This document shows positions 8,601 to 18,400 of a DNA stretch of 64,000 bases, piece by piece. Within the stretch, counting starts at the first letter, position 1. Each line of letters opens with the position of its first letter. The notes beneath the pieces were generated by a model. The model had not been told where the DNA came from. It did no database searches and was given only the letters and a program-made list of their open reading frames with translations. Location: assembly GCA_947493175.1 (NCBI GenBank), contig CANLQD010000001.1, positions 902,748 through 966,747 on the forward strand. The letters are read 5' to 3'. Source of the DNA: an uncultured Flavobacteriaceae bacterium. Its GTDB lineage: Bacteria > Bacteroidota > Bacteroidia > Flavobacteriales > Flavobacteriaceae. The translations under genes were made by a program, and so were the position numbers.

Positions 8601-10642
8601 TCGAATCTGACCATATCGGGGTTATTTTTGATAATTTCCGACTACAAACTTTTTTGAGTCTCTTCAATTCCGAGGAAGCTCTTGGATCGGGAAAAGTGGG
8701 GGGACAGCTCATCCTGGAAAATCCTTTTACGGCCACCGGTCTTGTGGCCGATTTACAAATTACCGACTTTGGAATATATGACAACCGTTTGGGAAATCTT
8801 GATCTGCAGGCAAGGTCCAAGGGCCTATCGGGGTATGCGCTTGATTTGGCTATTAAGGAAGGAGCTGTTGACCTAGATGTTACCGGGAACTACCAGGCGG
8901 ATCCCACAGGTGCTAGAATGGATTTATTTCTGAATATCAAAAAACTGGAAACCGCCATGATTACAGGATTTTTTAAGAATGAATTGGCACAACCCAAAGG
9001 CTTCCTTTCTGGAAAATTCGATATCGGAGGTACCGTAAACGAGCCACTTTACGAAGGTTCGCTTTCATTTAACAACACGGCCCTTGAGGTTGTTTCCTTG
9101 GACACCACTTTTGAGATTACCGATGAAACCGTGGTTCTTGACGAGACTTCCATACGTTTTGGGGAATTCACCATCAAGGATGCTAAAGGGAACTTTTTTA
9201 CCGTTGATGGGAATATCGGTACCGAAACGCTCGCAAACCCTATTTTTGATATGAACTTCAAAGCGGACGAATTTCGGTTGCTCGACTCGACCAAAGAAGA
9301 CAACGAATTGTACTATGGTATCGCCAGCATCGATGCGGATGTGAATCTCAAAGGTCCTTTAAAGCTACCCAAACTGGATGGTCGGCTTCGGGTTCGCAAA
9401 GTAACCGAGCTTACATATGTAGTTCCTGAAGAACAACTGGATATCCAGGAACGGGACGGAGTGGTCATCTTTGTAAACCGTGAAAACCCAGATGCGATTC
9501 TTACCCAGAGCGAACCATCGTCCCCTGATTTATTTAGGGGCCTGGATGTTTCCTTGGTGGTGGAAGTAGCCGAGGACGCCCTGTTTTCCATCGTATTGGA
9601 CGAAAAGACAGGAGATGTGCTACAAATTGCCGGAGATGCGGCCTTGAACCTCAATGTGAACCCGAACGGATCTATTGGGCTCACTGGAAAATACGAGCTA
9701 TCCGATGGTTACTATCGCACTAGCCTTTACAACTTGGTCTCGCGACGATTCGATATCAATCCAGGCAGTACGATTACTTGGCGCGGCGACCCGATGGATG
9801 CTGACCTGGATGTTACTGCCATCTATCGGGTAGAGACTTCTGCGGCCCCTTTGATGGCTACGGCAACTTCGGGAGTAGAGGCCAGTCTTGCCGCCAAATA
9901 CCAACAAGTAATGCCCTTTCTGGTTTACTTGAATGTTGATGGCGAGCTTACCGCCCCAAAGCTCTCATTTGATTTGGGAATACCCGAAAATGCCAAAGGA
10001 GATCTAGGAGGTGCAGTATACGGCAAAGTACAACAATTGAACGAACAGGAAACCGAGCTCAACAAACAAGTGTTTTCACTTCTGGCCCTCAACCGATTCT
10101 TCCCGAACACAGGAAGTGATGGCAGTAGCGGAGGTGCTGCGGGTCTGGCCAGAAACAATATAAATAAAGTGCTCTCCGGGGAATTGAATTCTTTTTCCGA
10201 TAAGGTTTTGGGCGATAGCGGTTTTGACCTAAATTTTGACCTGGACAGTTTTACGGACTATTCGGGGGAGAGCGCGCAAGACCGAACGCAATTGAATGTC
10301 AGTGCACAAAAACGACTGTTTGACGACCGCTTGATCGTGACCGCCGGAAGCGCCATTGATGTGGAAGGAAGCGCACAGACAGGGCAAGAGGAAACGCCTA
10401 TAATCGGTAATGTCAGTCTGGAATATCTACTCACCCAAAATGGGCGCTACCGTCTTAAAGGGTTTCGAAAGAACGAGTATGTCAACGTAATCGATGGCCA
10501 GTTGATCGTTACCGGGCTCGCCCTGATTTTTAACAGGGAATTCAACTCGTTCAGCGAACTTTTTAACCCGTTGAAGAATAGCTCCCCAACTCCCGAAGAG
10601 AAAACAAATCAACCGTCTAAAGGGCAAGCAGAAGATGACTAG
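5642..10642 (+). CDS. tamB: TamB-domain translocation/assembly module protein
   Basis: 1666-residue inner-membrane-anchored periplasmic protein. An N-terminal anchor (VLAVLLILCGLLLLFIRSPWG, cut here to VLAVLLILCGLL; about residues 18-38) is followed by a very long repetitive beta-rich region. The C-terminal ~450 residues are the TamB (DUF490) domain, recognised by GKYELSDGYYR, DADLDVTAIYRVET and the terminal barrel-plug-like part with LNVSAQKRLFDDRLIVTAG. The family bridges inner and outer membranes and takes part in outer-membrane protein assembly or lipid transfer. It overlaps the following outer-membrane gene by 8 bp, a clear translational pair. Confidence 0.93.
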   Translation: MNKKKRTYRIVKRIAKVLAVLLILCGLLLLFIRSPWGQGIIKDRLVSFIVEKTGATLTIEKLFVTFSGNLEIQELFLKDLQKDTLLYSEKLNANIAFGPLLFNNTLKIKELEWTGVVANISRDADTERYNFTFLLEALTPQEPEPSEETTESTSFSVENLFLNDFQIRYSDAFLGITSTAALGGLRTGLEKLDLEALRFYFKETVLSNSDVSYLQSQPFNDAEQDSKSALPQIKFEEIRLNKVKAAYYSVPDSIDTKAIIDELSLEIPNIDLNSSRFEFNEVALRNSTIALELLGQQMADSQGKDDTEALFKWPDIRIRADNVDLSDNEFDYQSAIGDSTQTGFDPNHLHLKGIGLKANLFQYEPGQVQVDINQVAFQEKSGLVLQAFSMEGSMDNNTLELGDFKIKTGRSSAEGSAKLKYASVNQLFNAPEVVNVNINVPYFKIGLNDLLIFQPNLASSAPFVTATQDPLLGQLTAKGTLNEMVIKNTKVEWAERTALEVEGTLYQPTRIDSLHYNIDRFKAVSGRKDLERFPDFQKNSLVVPEKIILSGTASGSLKETVADLQVESTVGSIAFQGRGGYSDTAFVDGTLRTDSLKLGSLLANEQLGLLEGTAQVSLSGVSAQELNGRFGLMLSKLEWNQYQFSNLEAEGTFDKGQGVVQINYKDKNLHFDSQTKVELDSTYYDVATKLNLKGADLNALGLLRQNIKMGAQLNAGFRGTATDYTIKTHLSNIVAVRGNEQFQTADILADIEVGSSSSRAGIESSFLNGRLQTTGSPSQVGNALTRRFEAYFSDSVSTANTKDTISASMEVRLTPEPILTEVFLEGLDRLDTVSMNASFSAISKKLHAELHVPYAEYQGAVLDSIHFLVDGDAQDLSFSSGLASLRYEPVNIQKTYFEGTLQNKQLLLDFLSYEGNEKLVHLASEMQWKQDTLQLHINPEALILNKNPWSIPDGNHLFFSKNNLHFEQMLFTRNEQLLELTNAINGIESDHIGVIFDNFRLQTFLSLFNSEEALGSGKVGGQLILENPFTATGLVADLQITDFGIYDNRLGNLDLQARSKGLSGYALDLAIKEGAVDLDVTGNYQADPTGARMDLFLNIKKLETAMITGFFKNELAQPKGFLSGKFDIGGTVNEPLYEGSLSFNNTALEVVSLDTTFEITDETVVLDETSIRFGEFTIKDAKGNFFTVDGNIGTETLANPIFDMNFKADEFRLLDSTKEDNELYYGIASIDADVNLKGPLKLPKLDGRLRVRKVTELTYVVPEEQLDIQERDGVVIFVNRENPDAILTQSEPSSPDLFRGLDVSLVVEVAEDALFSIVLDEKTGDVLQIAGDAALNLNVNPNGSIGLTGKYELSDGYYRTSLYNLVSRRFDINPGSTITWRGDPMDADLDVTAIYRVETSAAPLMATATSGVEASLAAKYQQVMPFLVYLNVDGELTAPKLSFDLGIPENAKGDLGGAVYGKVQQLNEQETELNKQVFSLLALNRFFPNTGSDGSSGGAAGLARNNINKVLSGELNSFSDKVLGDSGFDLNFDLDSFTDYSGESAQDRTQLNVSAQKRLFDDRLIVTAGSAIDVEGSAQTGQEETPIIGNVSLEYLLTQNGRYRLKGFRKNEYVNVIDGQLIVTGLALIFNREFNSFSELFNPLKNSSPTPEEKTNQPSKGQAEDD

Positions 10643-12962
10643 GAAACCAGTGAAACATCGGAACAACCTGTACCTGCTGCTGCTAATAGGGATGCTTCAA
10701 GCCTGCAGCGTACAGCGATTTGTTCCGGAGAACCAAAACCTCTATGGAGGTGCGGACATCCAAATTGAAAAAAGTGACAGCGTTGGAAAAATAAATGTTG
10801 TTCGCGATGAGTTACAATCGCTTTTACAGCCGCGGCCCAATACTTCTTTCCTAGGAATGCGAATGCCCTTGTATTTCCATTACAAGGCGCAAAAAGAGCG
10901 GCCGGGATTCCTGTACAAATGGTTGAATAAGAAGTTTGGGGAAGAGCCTGTTTATTTCTCCGAGGTAGACCCCCAACGTATGGAGAATTTGATGCGAAAT
11001 AGACTGGACAATAGAGGATTTTTCTACAGCAGGGTTCAATCGGCCATCGACAGTACCCAAAAGACTACTAGTGTATCCTATCGCGCTTCCCTTCCCCGCC
11101 CCTATTTGCTCGAAACCTATCAACTGGAAAGTGATAGCACCCGGGTTTTCAAGGATATGACAGAAAGCCTCGATGAAGCTAGACTGAGCAAAGGCGATCG
11201 TTTCGATTTGTCGTTGATGAAATCAGAACGGGAACGCATCGATAATCATCTTAAACAACGAGGGTACTATAATTTTAATCCTGATTTTTTAATTTTCGAA
11301 GCGGATACGAACCAATACCAAAACAGGCGTTTTGATCTTTTTCTTAGATTTAAGAAAGAGGCCCCTTCCAAGGCCAAGATTCCATATCGGATTGGTAAAA
11401 TTACGATATATCCCGAGTATCAAGTGACCAATGACACGGTACGCCAAGAAAAAACCACCTATAATGGTATAGATTTCGTGCAGGACGAAGATTTTTTTAA
11501 ACCGAAACGTCTAGCACCCTATATTCTGTTAAAAGAGGGACAACACTATAATTCGGAAACTGCCCGACTTACTAGCAATAGACTGTCGGCAATCGGTAGT
11601 TATAAGTATGCCAATCTACAATTTACCGAGGTCGATACGACCACGGCACAAAACGACAGTACTGGCTTATTGGATGTTTCCATATTCCTTTCACCCTTGA
11701 ACAAAAGGTCCCTTAGGGCCGAAATACAGGCCATTACCAAATCCAATGGTTTTACTGGTCCGGGGATTTCGATTACCTACAGCAATCGGAATCTTTTTCA
11801 TGGTGGGGAAACCCTGAACATCAATGGCACTTTTTCCTATGAGGCCCAACTTGCCGGTGGCGATGAAAATAGGAGTCTTAGCAGTATTACGGGAGGATTA
11901 AAGACCGAGCTGATCATTCCACGATTGGTACCTTTCTCTCCCAGTAGATTTCGGTATGCCGTACCAAAAACCAGAATTAGTCTGGGGGGCGACTTTCTGA
12001 ATCGAAGTCGGCTCTATACCTTAACATCGATTACCAGCGCGTTCGGGTACACTTGGAATGCCAATAGGTTTGTGTATCACGAACTCAACCCCATTAGTAT
12101 CAATTACACTAATCTGGCCAATACTACGGAAGAATTCGATACAATTTTGGAAGATAATCCGTTTCTGCGCAGCAGTTTTGAACAACAGTTTATTGCCGGA
12201 CTCACCTACGGGTTTACCTATAATGAATTGGTCGATGCCGAAAAATCACGCCCTCTCTACTTTTCGACCAATCTGGAACTGGCAGGAAATACACTTAATC
12301 TGATTAGCGGTGGAAAAACATCGGTCCTAGGCTTGGAATATGCACAATATGCAAAACTGGATGCCGACTTTCGGTATTATCTGAAATGGGGAAAAGAGCA
12401 GGCCTTGATAAGCCGTTTCTACGCAGGATGGGGAATCCCTTTTGGAAATTCGGTTACGCTACCCTTCGCCAAACAGTTCTTCTCCGGAGGTCCTTACAGC
12501 GTTCGGGCGTTTCAGATACGCTCATTGGGCCCCGGCACTTTCCAATCCATCGACGCCGAGGGTAGCACTTTTTTTGATCAATCGGGAAACCTGCAGCTAG
12601 AGGCGAACCTGGAATATCGATTTCCGATATGGTCTTTTTTGAAGGGCGCGTTGTTTGCAGACGCAGGGAATGTTTGGTTGACCTATGATATCGATTTGCC
12701 TTTGGATGAACCGGTAGAAAGCAGGGCTTTTAACGAAGAGCTGGTCGCAAAAGGGCGTTTTGGCTCGGATTGGATCAACCAGTTGGGAGTGGGAATGGGT
12801 CTTGGGCTTCGAGTCGATATCCAAAGTTTTGTAATCCGTTTAGATGTGGCGTCTCCCTGGAGGGTTCCCTATTTACCCGAAGACGAACGCAGTAGGGTAC
12901 CGTTTTTTGGGGGTGGTGACAATAATCTGGTTTGGAATTTTGCCATCGGGTATCCTTTCTAG
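10635..12962 (+). CDS. tamL: TamL: BamA/TamA-family outer-membrane lipoprotein
   Basis: 775 residues. The signal peptide ends in a lipobox (GMLQAC, Cys24), followed by POTRA-like repeats and a C-terminal BamA-type beta-barrel (Omp85, about residues 380-775; landmarks RAEIQAITKSNGF, FSGGPYSVRAFQIRSLGPG, LEANLEYRFPIW and a final FAIGYPF). In Bacteroidota this lipoprotein form is called TamL and partners TamB. The 8-bp overlap with tamB and the terminal aromatic residue support a working outer-membrane protein. An 86-bp gap separates it from the YihY gene. Confidence 0.93.
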   Translation: MTRKPVKHRNNLYLLLLIGMLQACSVQRFVPENQNLYGGADIQIEKSDSVGKINVVRDELQSLLQPRPNTSFLGMRMPLYFHYKAQKERPGFLYKWLNKKFGEEPVYFSEVDPQRMENLMRNRLDNRGFFYSRVQSAIDSTQKTTSVSYRASLPRPYLLETYQLESDSTRVFKDMTESLDEARLSKGDRFDLSLMKSERERIDNHLKQRGYYNFNPDFLIFEADTNQYQNRRFDLFLRFKKEAPSKAKIPYRIGKITIYPEYQVTNDTVRQEKTTYNGIDFVQDEDFFKPKRLAPYILLKEGQHYNSETARLTSNRLSAIGSYKYANLQFTEVDTTTAQNDSTGLLDVSIFLSPLNKRSLRAEIQAITKSNGFTGPGISITYSNRNLFHGGETLNINGTFSYEAQLAGGDENRSLSSITGGLKTELIIPRLVPFSPSRFRYAVPKTRISLGGDFLNRSRLYTLTSITSAFGYTWNANRFVYHELNPISINYTNLANTTEEFDTILEDNPFLRSSFEQQFIAGLTYGFTYNELVDAEKSRPLYFSTNLELAGNTLNLISGGKTSVLGLEYAQYAKLDADFRYYLKWGKEQALISRFYAGWGIPFGNSVTLPFAKQFFSGGPYSVRAFQIRSLGPGTFQSIDAEGSTFFDQSGNLQLEANLEYRFPIWSFLKGALFADAGNVWLTYDIDLPLDEPVESRAFNEELVAKGRFGSDWINQLGVGMGLGLRVDIQSFVIRLDVASPWRVPYLPEDERSRVPFFGGGDNNLVWNFAIGYPF

Positions 12963-13048
12963 GAAAATCGGCCCGGACCGGAATTACTATGTTGATTAAA
13001 GTATTAAAATAATTGTGTATTACATAGAACTGTAGTGATTAAAATCAA

Positions 13049-13975
13049 ATGGGAGGCGAACCATCACAAGATGCAGCATTTAGGCTAGGGCATTTACCAT
13101 CGTTGATCTCTGAAACCTACCGGGAGTGGATTTCGAACAGTCCCTTTCGCTTGAGTGCGGTGGTGGCTTACTATGCCGTTTTATCTTTACCTGCTTTACT
13201 GATTATTATTCTGAACAGCGTAGGTGCGGTTTGGGGAACCGAAGTGGTTCAAGGAAAACTTTCCGAAGAAATTGCATTGGCATTGGGTAAGGATGCGGCC
13301 ATTGCTATCGAAGGGATGGTACGGGAAACCCAAGATCGGGAAAAAAATATTATTGCGACCATTATCGGTATTAGCGTCCTATTGTATGGAGCTACGGGAG
13401 TGTTCTATCAACTAAAAGTCTCCTTGAACACGATATGGTATATTAGGCCCAATCCGAAAGTGGTGATTTGGAAAGTGGTGGTAGATAGAATGCAGAGTTT
13501 TGCATTTATCCTGGTCATTGCATTTCTGCTTTTAACCAGCTTTATCTTGACGGCAGCTATTACTGCCCTTACCGATTTTATATCCTCCCAACTTCCCGAC
13601 ATAGTGCTTTATGTAGCGTATTTGTTGGATTTTGTATTCTCGGTCGGAATCATCTCCCTCTTGTTTGCCCTGATGTTCAAATACTTGCCTGATGTCAAGA
13701 TTCGTTGGAAGACCGTATGGGTCGGTGCACTCCTTACCGCGGTACTCTTCGTTATCGGCAAACTACTGTTAAGTCTCTACTTTGGCCAAGCGCAACCTGG
13801 ATCAACGTATGGAGCGGCCGGTACCGTAATACTGGTTTTGTTATGGGTCTCCTATTCAAGTCTGATACTATTTTTCGGTGCAGAATTCACCTACGTTTTT
13901 GCGGAGCGGTACGGCCAAGGCATTCGGCCCAGCGAAGTGGCTGAAATCGATCAAGCGAGTAAACAAAATAATTGA
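13049..13975 (+). CDS. YihY/BrkB-family inner-membrane protein
   Basis: 308 residues with about six membrane helices. Family landmarks include FRLSAVVAYYAVLSLPALL near the N-terminus, LLYGATGVFYQLKVSLNTIW in the middle and PGSTYGAAGTVILVLLWVSY before the last helix. YihY proteins (once misnamed ribonuclease BN) are conserved membrane proteins of unclear biochemical role, linked in some bacteria to envelope and stress phenotypes. It sits on the same strand after tamBL but 86 bp away. The next gene is convergent. Confidence 0.88.
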   Translation: MGGEPSQDAAFRLGHLPSLISETYREWISNSPFRLSAVVAYYAVLSLPALLIIILNSVGAVWGTEVVQGKLSEEIALALGKDAAIAIEGMVRETQDREKNIIATIIGISVLLYGATGVFYQLKVSLNTIWYIRPNPKVVIWKVVVDRMQSFAFILVIAFLLLTSFILTAAITALTDFISSQLPDIVLYVAYLLDFVFSVGIISLLFALMFKYLPDVKIRWKTVWVGALLTAVLFVIGKLLLSLYFGQAQPGSTYGAAGTVILVLLWVSYSSLILFFGAEFTYVFAERYGQGIRPSEVAEIDQASKQNN

Positions 13976-14043
13976 CCAAAAGGTTCTCTTAGCATCGTTC
14001 CGTCATTCGTTGGCTCTGAAAACCTATTGATTAATTAACTGTT

Positions 14044-15243
14044 TCAAAAAGCCTCCATGATTCTATCGGGGCCAAAATACCGAAAGGCAATACCAAAGGC
14101 AATTACGGATAAGATCATACCTAACATAAAAATGGTATAGGTCCATCTTAGGATACGGTATTTACGTTCCAGAACCACCCCCAGATAGTAGAGGTCTTTG
14201 GTCAGTGATTTATAGATGTAATCACGGTCTTTGAGCATGGTGTTGATGGCGGACTCATAATCCGAAAGCTTCATTTTATGAAAATTGCCAAAAAATAACA
14301 GATTCACCCTTTTCTTTTCGACATCTTCTTGGGTAAAAGTACCGCTGGTTACATTCGGTCGTGTGGCCGAAATGGAAAGAATCATGGATACAATACTAAA
14401 TACAATAAAAATAGCAGTAGGTACAATCAGATAATCGTTGGAAGGATTGTCTAGTTTAGGCAACAAATTCGACAAGGCCAACGAAATGATGATGGCATTG
14501 ACCGATAGCAAAATATTGGACTTCGTATCGGCAATGTCGCTTAATTTAATGTGATTTCGAAGTGTAGTACGATAAAGGGTTTGAATACCCCTATCCGGAC
14601 TCTCATTCTTTAATTTGGCTTTTAAGCGTTCTTTTTTGATCAACCGCTTTTCTTTCTTTCGGTCTTTGACCAATCGTCTTAAGTTCTTATCCTTGCCCGG
14701 CTGCCAATGTTCGATGGCATAACTACTATAGTAGCGATGTTGGGTACGGAACATCCGAATGTTTTCATTTCGCCATTCCGAGACCGTGTAGTTGGCTATT
14801 TCTGTTTGGGCCATCTCTACCCGTAGCGTTTCAGAAATGGCTCGAAATCCCTTTACCGAGAGGTGTCGGGCATCGGCGTCCCGAATAATTTCCTCCAATT
14901 GGTTGGTAGGTCGATGATTTCGATGGGTCGCCATGATCAGTGAACACACTTTCTCCATGAAATCGGGATTCTTTCCAAGCTCCCTCAGAAACGGTTTCGC
15001 GATTTTGCAGCTTTCGGTTTCGTGACCTTTAATCTTCACGGTATATCCCACATCGTGTAGCCAAGCAGCCAACTGTAGCAGCTCCTGTTCTTCTTCCGTT
15101 GCTTTCTGTGCTTCCAAAACTTCCTGTACCCCAGCGACCACGCGTTGGGTATGACGCAGATTATGGAATAAAAATTCCGGTCCTAGTTGTGTGGTTAAAA
15201 GTTCTGTGACAAACTTTTGGGCCTTTTCTACTGTTGTTTCCAT
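14044..15243 (-). CDS. HD-domain protein fused to a Pycsar-effector-type (PycTM, DUF5706) membrane domain
   Basis: 399 residues in two parts. Residues ~20-180 are an HD phosphohydrolase-type domain with H31, HD at 63-64, H74 and D122/D124 in place. A very basic linker (~180-215) follows. Residues ~225-395 form the three-helix membrane domain of Pycsar effectors: a DIADTKSNILLSVNAIIISL first helix, a second around YLIVPTAIFIVFSIVSMI, and a last around RWTYTIFMLGMILSVIAFG. In Pycsar anti-phage systems PycTM responds to cCMP/cUMP and damages the membrane. No cyclase gene is adjacent. The fusion may combine sensing or hydrolysis of a nucleotide with a membrane output. It is convergent with yihY. 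Confidence 0.85.
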   Translation of the reverse strand: METTVEKAQKFVTELLTTQLGPEFLFHNLRHTQRVVAGVQEVLEAQKATEEEQELLQLAAWLHDVGYTVKIKGHETESCKIAKPFLRELGKNPDFMEKVCSLIMATHRNHRPTNQLEEIIRDADARHLSVKGFRAISETLRVEMAQTEIANYTVSEWRNENIRMFRTQHRYYSSYAIEHWQPGKDKNLRRLVKDRKKEKRLIKKERLKAKLKNESPDRGIQTLYRTTLRNHIKLSDIADTKSNILLSVNAIIISLALSNLLPKLDNPSNDYLIVPTAIFIVFSIVSMILSISATRPNVTSGTFTQEDVEKKRVNLLFFGNFHKMKLSDYESAINTMLKDRDYIYKSLTKDLYYLGVVLERKYRILRWTYTIFMLGMILSVIAFGIAFRYFGPDRIMEAF

Positions 15244-15259
15244 TTTTTTCGATGAGTTA

Positions 15260-15423
15260 AGAGACTGTTTTGAAATATGTCGACTATTTTTTTATGCCCC
15301 TTTTTGTGCGCTATATCGTTACAATTTTGAATCGTCGCGAAGGCAATGCTTAAAAATTTCGCCTCATATCGCCTCAAAAACAATCTATAAAAATTCTATT
15401 CACCCATTTCAAAACAGTCTCTA
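15260..15423. mobile_element. MITE-like element with 17-bp terminal inverted repeats
   Basis: AGAGACTGTTTTGAAAT (15260-15276) and its exact reverse complement (15406-15422) bound a 164-bp non-coding segment. The pentamer AGTTA lies directly outside both ends (15255-15259 and 15424-15428), as a target-site duplication would. No ORF is inside. It sits between the start of the HD-PycTM gene and the stop of the large barrel lipoprotein gene. A non-autonomous transposon remnant fits better than a terminator because the repeats are far apart and there is no tight loop or T-tract. Confidence 0.65.
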
Positions 15424-15451
15424 AGTTAGTTACAACTTTTGCTTTGGGGCT

Positions 15452-18400
15452 TTAAAATCCGAAACCGAAACCTACCTGTACCATAATATCTTCGCTCGAA
15501 TGGAATGCCCCGGCATTGAATCCTAGATAGTTTCCTACCCCGATCCACAGGCCCACTCCTTGTGAAGTATGCCATTGATTGGAGTCTTCGTCAGGTTGCC
15601 ATACCCGCCCATAATCGAACCCACCATAGACACCCATAGTTACGGGAGCCAAGGCCGTAACATACCGCTTTATACGCCAACGGAGATCAGAAGACTGATA
15701 AAAATAAGACTTACCGGTAAACCGCTCATCACGAAAACCGCGCAGACCGTTATCTCCTCCAAGGGACGGAGCATGGTAAAAAAAGTAATCTCCACCGAAG
15801 TTGGTTTTATATTCGGCAGTGGTTCCCAGCACCAAATCTCCCGAAGGAATTATTTTATGGACGATATCGGTGCGGAAAGCGGCATATCCAAAACGATTTT
15901 CCTGTAAGTCCAAATTGGCCTTGTAGCCAAGTGTCAAACCGAAATAGAGACCCTTGGTAGGAAAATCGTCTGCATCGTCATTGTAATAGAACAAAGAAGT
16001 TTCCGCTCCGGTGTAGTATTGGCGGTCAAAGATTTCGTCTTCGAAATTTTCCCTGGTAAAAAATCGATCTCCCACTTCACTCAATTGAAAAGATTCGAAA
16101 AGCGGTTTAATTTTTAAGGTTTGATAGGCCAGACCTACACCTATTCGCAACTGTTCCACCCGAGCCCGGTAGAAATCACGCCCGAGCGCATCTTCCAAAT
16201 TAGTTGATTCGTTTCCTAATCCAAAGAAATTTTTAGCATATCTGTCGGAGGTTGCATATGCATCGAGCTCGAAATTCCAATTAGGAAAAACATTTGCAAA
16301 GGTCCCTTGATAGGTTAATTCCGCCGCCTGGAACTTCACATGGTACTTGGCATGTAACAAATGTTTTTGACGAAAGGGATTACCATTAAAGCCATTATAC
16401 GTAAAAGTGTTTTTAGCCCCTAGGAACAAACCATCGTCCGTTCTAAACCCGGTAGTGGGCACCAATATATTCTGGTTGGGTTTAAAATAACGCCAATGAA
16501 ACGTATTGGTAGCGTACCTGTTCGTTAGCTGTTTTGCAGGCATCAAGTCGGGGAAGGAAGTGCGCTCGTATTTTCTTTCATATACTTTTAGGCGCCTCTT
16601 GTTTTCAATCCTAAAATCATCGTGACCGTAGCCCCCGATCAGCCGTAAAAATATCTGGACTTCGCCATTGCCGATAACTTCGAAAACATCATCATCTCCC
16701 AGGCCATAAATCCAAATTTCCTTGGTTTCCTCCGGGTCAAAAACACGTTCATAGAATTTTTTATCGGGTCGATCGCTGAGCAGGCGTTCCATAACCACCT
16801 TGGTCTTCCCGTCGTCTAAACGGGTAATGCGGATTTTATCATCTTTTTCTGTGCCGTGTAAAGCGACCGTTTTGTTCAGAAAAGCACCATATTCCCTAGC
16901 ATATTGCGGTAACCGTTGCAGGCGTTTGATCAAACTCTCCTTAATATCAATGGCCGTACTATCCCTGACCGCTTCCGGTAATTTCGAAAAAGCTTGCTCG
17001 ATGACCTCTTCGGACAATTCTTGCCGAATAGAAATCGCCTCTTGCTCCCAAGCTTTGGCATCATAGTTCGTCAGTAGTGTTTGATCGAGACGTTGACCAT
17101 TGAAATTCAGCCACTTTACATCCTCAATTTCGGGACCGAAAGACTGCCATTGCCTTGTAATCGGAATAAACCATTGAATGACCTGTACTGCCGTCCCATC
17201 AAATCTAGGAAAGGCATTATCCCGGTCTCTGGGTACCGGCATAAACTCCTTGTCCCCATCCGGTTTTTCATGTTCTACCCAACGCCATTGATCCTGATGG
17301 CGATCCCAGTCTCCAAGGAGCATATCGAATATCCTCGCCCGCAAATAGCTTTGTTGGTCTACTTGATACGATTCATCGCTTTTTATTTTTTCAAGCATAT
17401 CGGTGGTACTCTCGAAGTCGGTAACTTTACCAGCCTCATCAATGGTACGTCGATATCCCTTGTAGTTCATTTGTTCGTCCGATGGGCGTTGTTCGATAAA
17501 GTACAGTTCATTGCCGAATTCCCCATTAAGATTACCCAGGGCCTTTTGTTTTGGCACATAGAACAGTCGTGTATTGGCATGGTTCACCCCAATGGCCTTG
17601 GCCATCGGGTTGATGACCATTTGCATATAAGGATGGGCGGTGGTAAAGAAATCGGAAATCAATCTTTCCGGTAATGTACCCATATAGTCGTCCTCGGTAT
17701 AAGCAACTCCGGGCACACTGAATTTTAAAAATTTTAACGGGTCTTTCCGCAAGGAACGCATTGAAAATTCACGCTGTTGATCATCTTCGAGCCGAATAGA
17801 ATACGATTGATGCCCACCCCCCTTTTTGGAAACCGTGAGACCACCATAAAGGGTGTCTAACAGCGTTACCGGAGCGGTCACCGGAAGTCCGTAGTAACGA
17901 CGGTACCGCTTGCCCCATAAATACTCAAAAAAGGCAGTTCGCTGTTTCAGTTCAGTGCTATCCTGCACGGCGTGTTGGGTAGTTTTTGGAAAATCTGTCG
18001 AAAAATTTGGTTGTGAGGTATCTACCGAAAATGGAGGCAACACCTCGAACCCATATTCATCTTGATCGGTTATAAAAGACACCTCTGAGGAACCGTCTTC
18101 ATAATATATCAGTTTTGCAAAGCCGGGTGCCCCGTAGGTAAAAATGCCCGTGAAGGGAAGCGTACCGCCCACTGCATTAATAAAGTCCTTCGTACGCTTG
18201 GTAGGATGTGCCGTTCCCAGAGACCCGCTGATAATCTGATTGATTGCACCGCCGTTTAAATACTGTAAACTTTGCTCGTGTGCGGACACAACCGTAACCC
18301 TATCTGATTTTTTGGCCAGCGAACTTACCAGAATGCGTAGATAATTGTATGGCCTTGAAAGAATATGGTTGGAAGAGAGGGCTGTCAAATCCTTAAACGC

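Noticed and set aside
15260..15422. Inverted repeats as a transcription terminator
   Set aside because: The arms are about 130 bp apart with no T-tract; the flanking AGTTA duplication favours a mobile element.
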